Shown: positions 1 to 5,226 of the stretch, piece by piece
Position numbering within the stretch: position 1 is the stretch's first letter
Layout: each line of letters starts with the position of its first letter
Assembly: GCA_946004305.1 (NCBI GenBank)
Contig: CAMFZJ010000094.1
Location: 1 to 5,226 of the forward strand
Length of the DNA stretch: 5,226 bases
Direction: 5' to 3'
Origin: an uncultured Clostridia bacterium
GTDB lineage: Bacteria; Bacillota; Clostridia; Oscillospirales; Acutalibacteraceae
Translations under genes and position numbers: made by a program
Notes under the pieces: generated by a model
Told to the model about the DNA's origin: nothing
Database searches by the model: none
What the model saw: the letters and a program-made list of their open reading frames with translations, nothing else

Positions 1-28
1 GAATATTAAGTTATTTTTATTATTAGCA

Positions 29-57
29 TTGATTTAAAAGTCCTTTGGTGGTAAAAT
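29..57 (+). promoter_or_regulatory. Predicted sigma-A-type promoter with extended -10, upstream of alr
   Basis: The -35 element is TTGATT at 29-34 (four of six consensus bases, including TTGA). The -10 element is TAAAAT at 52-57 (five of six). The spacer is exactly 17 bases, the optimum for the housekeeping sigma factor. A TG dinucleotide at 49-50, one base before the -10, makes it an extended -10 promoter. Transcription should start near position 64, giving a leader of about 37 bases before the alr start codon. It probably drives the whole alr-polA-phosphatase-rimI-tsaD run, since no other promoter-sized gap exists downstream. Chance matches to such elements are common in AT-rich DNA, but the combination of spacing, TG motif and location is good. 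Confidence 0.62.
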
Positions 58-84
58 TAAAATAAGTATGTATAGCTGTTTTCC

Positions 85-90
85 GAAAGG
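85..90 (+). promoter_or_regulatory. Ribosome binding site of alr
   Basis: GAAAGG lies 10 bases before the ATG at 101 and is complementary to the 16S rRNA 3' end (the AAAGG part of AAAGGAGG). It supports ATG 101 as the alr start. Confidence 0.6.
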
Positions 91-100
91 TCTGACATAA

Positions 101-1276
101 ATGAATGTAATAAAACGTACTTGGGCAGAGGTTTCCCTTGATAATGCCGAAAAGAACTTTAAAGAAATACAGAACCGTGTTGGCTCAATTCCTATTTGTT
201 GCGTAATAAAGGCAGACGGCTATGGCCACGGAGCTATAGAGCTTGCAAGGTTATTTGCAAAGCTTGGTGCAAAATACTTTGCAGTCAGCAATATTGACGA
301 AGCTAAGGAGCTTCGCAACAATGGAATAAATCTGCCTATCGTAATACTTGGTTATACTGACGTAAAATCCGTCCAGGAGCTTGCACAGTACAGTATTGAA
401 CAGACTGTTTTGTCCTATGAATACGGAATTGCTCTTAATAAAGAATGTGCCAAAAACAATGTAAAGGTAAAAATCCACATTAAAGTGGATTCCGGAATGT
501 CACGGATTGGATTTATGTGTCAGCAGTTCCCAAGAGATAATAATTCTATAGAAGAAATATATAGCGTTTGCAACCTGCCAAATCTTGAAGTAACAGGAAT
601 CTTTACTCACTTCTGTGTGTCAGATGAAGGTGAGAATGGACAGGAGTTTACAGAAATACAATACCAAAACTTTTCTCATACAGTAGAAAGCCTCAAGGAA
701 AAGGGGATAAATTTCCCTGTAGTCCATTGTTCAAATTCCGGAGCAATCGAAGATTATCCCGATACTTATAATTCTATGGTTCGTGCAGGAATTATTCTCT
801 ATGGACTTGCCCCTTCGGATAAAATCAGAAATGAGCTAAATTTACTTCCTGTTATGACTTTAAAGTCAACAATTGCACATATTAAAACTATCGAAAAAGG
901 AGCCTGTGTTTCCTATGGCAGAACCTTTGCAGCAGATAAACAAATGAAAATTGCCACCGTTCCAATAGGTTATGCTGACGGCTATGTCAGGGGATATGCC
1001 GAAAACGGCTATATGATAGTAAACGGAAAAAAAGCTAAAATCATCGGCAGAATCTGTATGGATCAAACAATGATTGACGTTAGTGATATAGACAACATAA
1101 ATATCGGTGATGAGGTTATAGTTTTCGGCACCGGTGAAAATGGTGAGCAAACGGCAACAGACCTTGCAAGCATAAACCATACTATTAATTATGAGGTAAT
1201 TTGTACAGTTTCAAAGCGTGTGCCACGATACTATACAAAAAACGGAAAGATTACGAAAGTGATGTATAAACTATGA
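101..1276 (+). CDS. alr: Alanine racemase (PLP-dependent)
   Basis: This 391-residue enzyme interconverts L- and D-alanine in the cytoplasm with pyridoxal phosphate, supplying D-alanine for the peptidoglycan stem peptide. The N-terminal TIM barrel carries the PLP-lysine motif VIKADGYGHG, with K37 as the Schiff-base lysine and Y41 nearby. K128 matches the lysine that is carbamylated in the Geobacillus enzyme, and R135 (SGMSRIGF) the active-site arginine. H170, N212/S213 (CSNSGA) and R228 (RAGIILYG) match cofactor contacts. The C-terminal beta domain has the second catalytic base, Y272 in VSYGRTF, plus M320 (ICMDQT) and Y364 (INYEV) at the substrate entry. Length is normal and no key residue is missing. 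ATG 101 gives the family's usual N-terminus (RTWAEVSLDNAEKNF) and has an RBS. The stop overlaps the polA start as ATGA. As the first gene after the predicted promoter it probably heads the operon. Catabolic or resistance-type racemases of the same fold cannot be excluded, but nothing suggests them. Confidence 0.97.
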   Translation: MNVIKRTWAEVSLDNAEKNFKEIQNRVGSIPICCVIKADGYGHGAIELARLFAKLGAKYFAVSNIDEAKELRNNGINLPIVILGYTDVKSVQELAQYSIEQTVLSYEYGIALNKECAKNNVKVKIHIKVDSGMSRIGFMCQQFPRDNNSIEEIYSVCNLPNLEVTGIFTHFCVSDEGENGQEFTEIQYQNFSHTVESLKEKGINFPVVHCSNSGAIEDYPDTYNSMVRAGIILYGLAPSDKIRNELNLLPVMTLKSTIAHIKTIEKGACVSYGRTFAADKQMKIATVPIGYADGYVRGYAENGYMIVNGKKAKIIGRICMDQTMIDVSDIDNINIGDEVIVFGTGENGEQTATDLASINHTINYEVICTVSKRVPRYYTKNGKITKVMYKL

Positions 1277-3864
1277 ATATACTTGTTGTAGACGGAAACA
1301 GCATATTAAACCGTGCCTTTTACGGAATACGTCCACTTACTACAAAAAGCGGACAGCCTACAAATGCTATTTACGGTTTTATAACAATGCTGGAAAAAAT
1401 TAAAGCAGATACAAACCCTGACAGAGTTGCTATAGCCTTTGATTTAAAATCAAAAACCTTTCGCCACAAAGCCTATGAGGGCTATAAGTCAAACCGTAAG
1501 GGAATGCCTGAGGAGCTTGCCGCCCAGCTGGAGCCTTTAAAAACCTTGCTTACTCTTTTAGGCTATACCTTGGTAACCTGTGAAGGCTATGAGGCTGACG
1601 ATATATTAGGCACACTTTCTCTTGCAGCAGAAAAGCAGGGACATAAATGCTTTATTGCTACCGGTGACAGAGATTCTCTCCAATTGGTATCAGATAGCGT
1701 AACTGTAGATTTAGCCTCAAACAAAGCTAATATTTTCTACACTCCTGAAAAAATTATGGAGGATTACGGAGTAACTCCTCATCAGCTTATAGACATTAAA
1801 GCTATTCAGGGAGATTCATCAGACTGTATTCCCGGGGTTGCAGGTATAGGTCCCAAGGGCGCAGGAGATTTAATTCAGCGTTTTAACAATCTTGATTATA
1901 TATATGAAAACATTGATACAATAGATGTAAAAGAGGGCATACGCAAAAAGCTTATTGCAGATAAAGACAACGCATTTATGAGCCGTATGCTGGGAGAAAT
2001 CCGCAGGGATATTCCCATAGATACAGATTTTGACAGCTATAAGGTAGTTGTTGAAAATCCTGATGCGGCCATTAGATTTATGGGTTCTCTCGAGCTTTTT
2101 AAGATAATAGAAAAGCTTGATTTAAAATCAGAAAATCCAAAGGCAGAAACAGAGGAGGCTTTAGCACCGAAGGAAAAAATCTCTTTTGAAGAGGTTAAGG
2201 ATATTTTCGTAAAAGAATTATATTTCATCGCAGAATATGAGGATAACAATATTTCATTAATAATTTCTGCTGAAAAAAAGGTTGTAAAGCTTACTGATAA
2301 TGAAAAGATACAGTCACTTCTTAGAAATGAAAAAATCAGCAAATATACCTTTGACAGCAAGCCTATGTTTTCTTATGCTGACAAAAACGGTTTTGAAATC
2401 AAAGGCTTAAAAACCGACTTGCTTTTGGGAGCTTATCTTTTACAGCCCTCATCCTCATCCTATAGCTTAGACAAGCTTTGCGCTTCATATCTACTAGACT
2501 TACCTGAAATAGACTTGCCTGAAGCAATCACAGAGGAAAACAAAAAACCAAAAAATCATATTTCTAAAAAGGAATTATATTCAGCAGTTTATCTTATGCC
2601 TTTATTAACAAAAAAGCTTCTTGAAGAAATTGCCGAAAAGGATATGGATAAGCTTCTTGCAGAGGTTGAACTTCCCCTTGCAAATGTCCTTGCTAAAATG
2701 GAAAATATCGGTTTTTCCGTTGATAAAAAGGGAATAGAAGCCTACGGTGAAGTAATAGGTCAGCAGATAAAAACCCTTGAACAGGATATTTACAATCAGG
2801 TAGGCTATGAGTTTAACATTAATTCACCAAAACAGCTTGGAATTGCGCTTTTTGAGGATATGGGACTTCCCTGCAAAAAGAAAACAAAAAGCGGCTATTC
2901 AACAAATGCAGATGTTTTGGAGGGTTTAAGGTACGCCTATCCGGTAGTTGATATGGTGCTTAATTATCGCACCCTTGCAAAGCTAAAATCTACCTACTGT
3001 GACGGACTTCTCAAGGTAATCGGAGAGGACGGACGTATTCACTCAAGCTTTAACCAAACAGAAACCCGCACAGGCAGAATCAGCTCCACAGAGCCTAATT
3101 TACAAAACATTCCCGTACGGACAGAGCTTGGCAGAGAAATGCGTAAATTCTTTGTAGCCAAAGAGGGTTGGGTACTTGTTGACGCTGACTACAGCCAAAT
3201 TGAGCTGAGAGTTCTTGCACATATTTCAAATGATAAAAATATGATACAGGGCTTTAATGATAATGAGGATATACACGCAATCACCGCTTCACAGGTATTT
3301 AATATGCCAATAGAAATGGTAACTCCTGTTATGCGAAGCAGAGCGAAAGCAGTAAACTTTGGAATTGTTTACGGCATTGGTGCATTTTCTCTTGCAAAGG
3401 ACATTAAGGTAACAAATAAAGAAGCTGCCAATTATATTAAGTCATACCTTGCCCACTACAGCGGTGTTGATGAATATATGAAAAAGGTGGTAGAACAGGC
3501 AAAGAAAACAGGCTACGCAGTTACAATGTTTGGCAGACGCCGTTATCTTCCGGAGCTTACAACAGGCAATCATATGACAAGAGCCTTTGGAGAACGTGTA
3601 GCACGAAATATGCCCATACAGGGAACAGCGGCTGATATTATTAAAATCGCAATGGTAAATGTAGATAACCGCATTAAAGAAGAAAACCTCCACGCAAGAC
3701 TGATTTTGCAGGTTCACGATGAGCTTATTGTTGAAGCTCCTCAGGACGAAGCAATGAGAGTGGCAATGCTTTTGCAGGAGGAAATGGAAAAGGCAGTTAG
3801 TCTGAGTGTACCCCTTGTAGCGGAAGCTTCAATGGGAAAAACTTGGTATGATGCAAAGAGTTAA
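1273..3864 (+). CDS. polA: DNA polymerase I, proofreading-deficient Firmicutes type
   Basis: This 863-residue family A polymerase fills gaps and removes RNA primers in lagging-strand maturation and excision repair. The N-terminal 5'-nuclease (about 1-285) has its acidic metal ligands: D7 (VVDGNS), D57, E107/D109/D110 (YEADDILG), D132/D134 (GDRDS) and D181/D184 (GDSSDCIPGV, the helix-hairpin-helix region). A short charged linker (284-305) follows. The 3'-5' exonuclease-like domain (about 306-455) is degenerate: the DxE of motif I aligns with A320-x-Y322, and the motif III Asp with Y440. Proofreading is therefore expected to be absent, as in Geobacillus Pol I. The polymerase domain (about 460-863) is intact: motif A DYSQIELR with D639, motif B with R690, K692, F696 and Y700 in KAVNFGIVYG, and motif C VHDE with D816 and E817. 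F696 at the O-helix position is the usual Pol I form rather than the T7-type Tyr. Length is slightly below Geobacillus (876) and E. coli (928). The ATG overlaps the alr stop by four bases. A weak GTGAT at 1259-1263 may serve as RBS, so translational coupling is likely. Confidence 0.98.
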   Translation: MNILVVDGNSILNRAFYGIRPLTTKSGQPTNAIYGFITMLEKIKADTNPDRVAIAFDLKSKTFRHKAYEGYKSNRKGMPEELAAQLEPLKTLLTLLGYTLVTCEGYEADDILGTLSLAAEKQGHKCFIATGDRDSLQLVSDSVTVDLASNKANIFYTPEKIMEDYGVTPHQLIDIKAIQGDSSDCIPGVAGIGPKGAGDLIQRFNNLDYIYENIDTIDVKEGIRKKLIADKDNAFMSRMLGEIRRDIPIDTDFDSYKVVVENPDAAIRFMGSLELFKIIEKLDLKSENPKAETEEALAPKEKISFEEVKDIFVKELYFIAEYEDNNISLIISAEKKVVKLTDNEKIQSLLRNEKISKYTFDSKPMFSYADKNGFEIKGLKTDLLLGAYLLQPSSSSYSLDKLCASYLLDLPEIDLPEAITEENKKPKNHISKKELYSAVYLMPLLTKKLLEEIAEKDMDKLLAEVELPLANVLAKMENIGFSVDKKGIEAYGEVIGQQIKTLEQDIYNQVGYEFNINSPKQLGIALFEDMGLPCKKKTKSGYSTNADVLEGLRYAYPVVDMVLNYRTLAKLKSTYCDGLLKVIGEDGRIHSSFNQTETRTGRISSTEPNLQNIPVRTELGREMRKFFVAKEGWVLVDADYSQIELRVLAHISNDKNMIQGFNDNEDIHAITASQVFNMPIEMVTPVMRSRAKAVNFGIVYGIGAFSLAKDIKVTNKEAANYIKSYLAHYSGVDEYMKKVVEQAKKTGYAVTMFGRRRYLPELTTGNHMTRAFGERVARNMPIQGTAADIIKIAMVNVDNRIKEENLHARLILQVHDELIVEAPQDEAMRVAMLLQEEMEKAVSLSVPLVAEASMGKTWYDAKS

Positions 3865-3866
3865 TT

Positions 3867-4295
3867 ATGAAAAATATTTTATTTGTATGTACAGGAAACA
3901 CCTGCCGAAGTCCTATGGCACAGGGAATTTGCGAGAAAATTGCTAAGGATAATAACCTTAATATTAATGTGAAAAGTGCAGGAATATCCACATTCAGCGG
4001 ATTGCCTGTTTCTGAAAATGCAATAGCAGTTTGCAAAGAAATCGGAGTTGATATTTCAGACCTCCGCACAACATTTATAGGGGATATTAACCTTGATGAT
4101 TTTGACCGTATATTTGTAATGACAAATTCCCATAAAATCCGGCTGTTAAGCGCAGGTGTAGACAGTAAAAAGGTTTCTGTTCTTGCAGAGGATACAGGGG
4201 GAATATCCGACCCATATGGGGGAGATCTAAACATATACCGAAAATGCAGGGACCAAATATATAAAGGAACAGAAAATTCTATAAAAGAATTATGA
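3867..4295 (+). CDS. Low-molecular-weight protein phosphatase, probable protein-arginine phosphatase (YwlE-like)
   Basis: This 142-residue cytoplasmic enzyme belongs to the low-molecular-weight tyrosine phosphatase fold. The P-loop CX5R is near the N-terminus (VCTGNTCRSP): C8 is the nucleophile, R14 the phosphate-binding arginine and S15 the stabilising residue. The general acid is D115 in the DPYGG motif. In B. subtilis YwlE, which removes phosphate from arginine on proteins marked by the kinase McsB, the P-loop is CTGNTCR and a Thr replaces the Ile of tyrosine phosphatases. T12 here is that Thr, and DPYGGDLNIY resembles the DPFGGSIDIY of YwlE. Arginine phosphatase activity is therefore the best inference, but a tyrosine phosphatase remains possible because position 117 is Tyr rather than Phe. 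The gene starts 2 bases after the polA stop with a weak RBS (AAAGAG at 3855-3860), and its stop overlaps rimI by ATGA. Length is typical, a little shorter than YwlE at the C-terminus. No signal peptide is visible. Confidence 0.9.
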   Translation: MKNILFVCTGNTCRSPMAQGICEKIAKDNNLNINVKSAGISTFSGLPVSENAIAVCKEIGVDISDLRTTFIGDINLDDFDRIFVMTNSHKIRLLSAGVDSKKVSVLAEDTGGISDPYGGDLNIYRKCRDQIYKGTENSIKEL

Positions 4296-4741
4296 TTATC
4301 AGAGAAATGACTTCTGAGGATATTAAAAGTGTAGCAGAAATAGAGAAACTTTCATTTACTCACCCTTGGAGTGAAGAAAATCTCAGGGACTCCTTTAACA
4401 GTGTCTGCAATCACTTTTATATTTCTCAAAATGAAAATAAAGTAGTTGGCTATATTGGATTTACCGTAGCCGCAGACGAAGGCTATATTCTCAACGTAGC
4501 AGTACACCCTGATTTTCAAGGTCAGGGTATTGGAAAGGCATTGGTTGAAAAAACCGTAAATTACGCAGTAGAAAACAGTCTTGCTTTTGTAACCTTAGAG
4601 GTAAGAGAATCTAACTCAAAGGCTATCAGGCTTTACGGATATTTCGATTTTGAAGAAGTTGGAAAACGTAAGGGATATTACAGCAATCCCAAAGAGGACG
4701 CAATCCTTATGACCAGATATTTTAATTCTATAAAGGAATAA
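4292..4741 (+). CDS. rimI: RimI-type GNAT N-terminal acetyltransferase (ribosomal protein S18-alanine acetyltransferase family)
   Basis: This 149-residue protein has the full-length single GNAT domain of RimI. In E. coli the family acetylates the N-terminal alanine of ribosomal protein S18 using acetyl-CoA. The N-terminus IIREMTSEDIKSVAEIEKL and the following FTHPWSEENLRDSF are the RimI hallmark (family pattern near F-x-x-PWS). Motif A, NVAVHPDFQGQGIGKALV (68-85), is the acetyl-CoA pyrophosphate loop (QGQGIG). LEVRESN (102-108) contains E103, and LY at 114-115 contains Y115; these match the catalytic base and acid of E. coli RimI at the same numbers. The C-terminal GKRKGYY, then EDAILM, is also typical. 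Oddity: the near-invariant Gly of the YxxxGF motif is D119 (GYFDF). The start overlaps the phosphatase stop (ATGA) and has no convincing RBS at normal distance, so coupling is likely. The adjacent tsaD is the usual genomic partner. The actual substrate in this organism is unknown. Confidence 0.93.
   Translation: MIIREMTSEDIKSVAEIEKLSFTHPWSEENLRDSFNSVCNHFYISQNENKVVGYIGFTVAADEGYILNVAVHPDFQGQGIGKALVEKTVNYAVENSLAFVTLEVRESNSKAIRLYGYFDFEEVGKRKGYYSNPKEDAILMTRYFNSIKE
4732..4737 (+). promoter_or_regulatory. Ribosome binding site of tsaD
   Basis: AAAGGA sits inside the last codons of rimI, 10 bases before the ATG at 4748. It decides the tsaD start and is stronger than the sites in front of the overlapping genes, suggesting tsaD is translated independently of rimI. 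Confidence 0.6.
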
Positions 4742-4747
4742 TATATT

Positions 4748-5226
4748 ATGAAGATTTTATCAATAGAAAGCTCCTGTGACGAAACCGCAGCAGCAGTAGT
4801 AGAAAACGGAAGAAAGGTTTTAAGCTCGGTAATTGCTTCCCAGGTTGAGGAGCATAAGCTCTATGGGGGAGTTGTACCTGAAATTGCTTCCCGCCGCCAC
4901 GCAGAAGCAATTGTACCTGTAGTAAAACAGGCGCTAAATGAAGCAGAATGTTCAATGGATGATATTGAAGCTATTGCAGTAACTCACGCTCCCGGGCTTA
5001 TCGGCGCCCTTTTGGTAGGGGTTAATTTTGCAAAAGGCCTTTCTATGGCAACAGGAAAGCCACTTGTACCTACCCATCACCTAAGAGGACACATAGCTTC
5101 CAATTATATTTCTAATACGGAGTTGAAGCCTCCTTTTCTTTGCTTAGTTGTAAGCGGAGGACACAGCCATATTGTGTTGGTTGAGGACTATACAAAAATG
5201 AAAATAATCGGCAGAACTCGTGATGA
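4748..5226 (+). CDS. tsaD: tRNA N6-adenosine threonylcarbamoyltransferase TsaD, N-terminal part (cut by window end)
   Basis: The first 159 residues of TsaD (Kae1/YgjD/Gcp family, usually about 335-345 residues) are present and the reading frame is open to the window end. With TsaB and TsaE it transfers the threonylcarbamoyl group made by TsaC onto A37 of ANN-decoding tRNAs, forming t6A. The ASKHA-fold start MKILSIESSCDETAAAVV is diagnostic, followed by YGGVVPEIASRRH (39-51), VTHAPGLIGALLVG (78-91) and the metal-binding HHLRGH (110-115). H111 and H115 correspond to the iron/zinc ligands of the E. coli enzyme. VSGGHSHI (135-142) is the conserved nucleotide-site loop. The final readable residues, IIGRTRD, enter the family's GxTxDDAxGEAFDK motif, so the third metal ligand and the C-terminal half lie outside. 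ATG 4748 is six bases after the rimI stop and has a good RBS. Old annotations as O-sialoglycoprotein endopeptidase are misleading. Confidence 0.97.
   Translation, partial: MKILSIESSCDETAAAVVENGRKVLSSVIASQVEEHKLYGGVVPEIASRRHAEAIVPVVKQALNEAECSMDDIEAIAVTHAPGLIGALLVGVNFAKGLSMATGKPLVPTHHLRGHIASNYISNTELKPPFLCLVVSGGHSHIVLVEDYTKMKIIGRTRD

Noticed and set aside
2..37. Open reading frame from the window edge to TAA at 35-37 (hydrophobic, Leu-rich), possibly the tail of an upstream gene
   Set aside because: Only 11 codons in very AT-rich DNA, no recognisable C-terminus, and it overlaps the -35 element. A gene tail cannot be supported.
298..315. Perfect inverted repeat with a 7-base stem (CGAAGCT/AGCTTCG) and a 4-base loop inside alr
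   Set aside because: It encodes the conserved DEAKELR segment, has no U-tract after it and lies mid-gene. It is explained by coding constraint and chance.
3721..3739. Inverted repeat GAGCTT/AAGCTC in polA
   Set aside because: It lies in the codons of motif C (DELIVEAP), has a 6-base stem and no associated signal.
3777..3786. Strong Shine-Dalgarno-like AGGAGG followed by an in-frame ATG near the end of polA
   Set aside because: Spacing to the ATG is only one base, it would yield a fragment of about 26 residues, and it simply encodes Gln-Glu-Glu-Met of the polymerase domain.
3797..4234. Long antisense open frame opposite the phosphatase gene (also smaller ones opposite alr, polA and tsaD)
   Set aside because: No family resemblance, no plausible RBS, and full overlap with clearly conserved + strand genes. 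These are shadow frames.
4506..4528. Inverted repeat ACCCTGA/TCAGGGT with a 9-base loop in rimI
   Set aside because: It falls in the conserved acetyl-CoA loop codons (HPDFQGQG), with no U-tract and no gene boundary nearby. It is not a terminator.
1..5226. Search for CRISPR arrays, insertion sequences, toxin-antitoxin pairs, tRNA or rRNA genes, riboswitches and terminators
   Set aside because: No direct-repeat array, transposase, terminal inverted repeats, tRNA-like cloverleaf or hairpin with U-tract was seen. Coding genes fill almost the whole window.

Overview
This window is a compact, single-direction run of housekeeping genes on the + strand of an AT-rich chromosome. It most likely comes from an anaerobic Firmicute of class Clostridia, probably in or near the Oscillospirales/Ruminococcaceae. 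That placement is an inference from four things: the Firmicutes-type DNA polymerase I with a dead proofreading domain, the Thr-containing P-loop of the small phosphatase, the preference for AT-rich codons, and the tight gene packing. I cannot fix the species.

Layout: positions 1-100 are an AT-rich upstream region holding a well-formed sigma-A-type promoter (-35 at 29-34, extended -10 at 52-57) and the ribosome binding site of the first gene. Then come alr (alanine racemase, 101-1276), polA (DNA polymerase I, 1273-3864), a low-molecular-weight phosphatase with the signature of protein-arginine phosphatases (3867-4295), rimI (GNAT N-acetyltransferase, 4292-4741) and the 5' part of tsaD (tRNA t6A synthesis, from 4748 and cut by the window end). 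Two gene pairs overlap by ATGA (alr/polA and phosphatase/rimI). The other two junctions are 2 and 6 bases. No terminator or internal gap is seen, so all five genes probably form one transcript that continues past the window.

Functionally the operon is mixed. It covers D-alanine supply for peptidoglycan (alr), Okazaki-fragment processing and repair synthesis (polA), removal of a protein phosphate mark (phosphatase), protein N-terminal acetylation (rimI) and universal tRNA modification (tsaD). The rimI-tsaD pair is a classic neighbourhood. The usual tsaB and tsaE partners are not present here.

I looked for an undescribed system and do not see one: every long stretch is explained by a recognised conserved gene. 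The observations most worth checking are the arginine-phosphatase signature, a 10-codon mini-ORF that abuts the alr start, the inactivated exonuclease domain of polA, two in-frame A_AAA_AAG heptamers in polA, and a Gly-to-Asp change in a conserved RimI motif.
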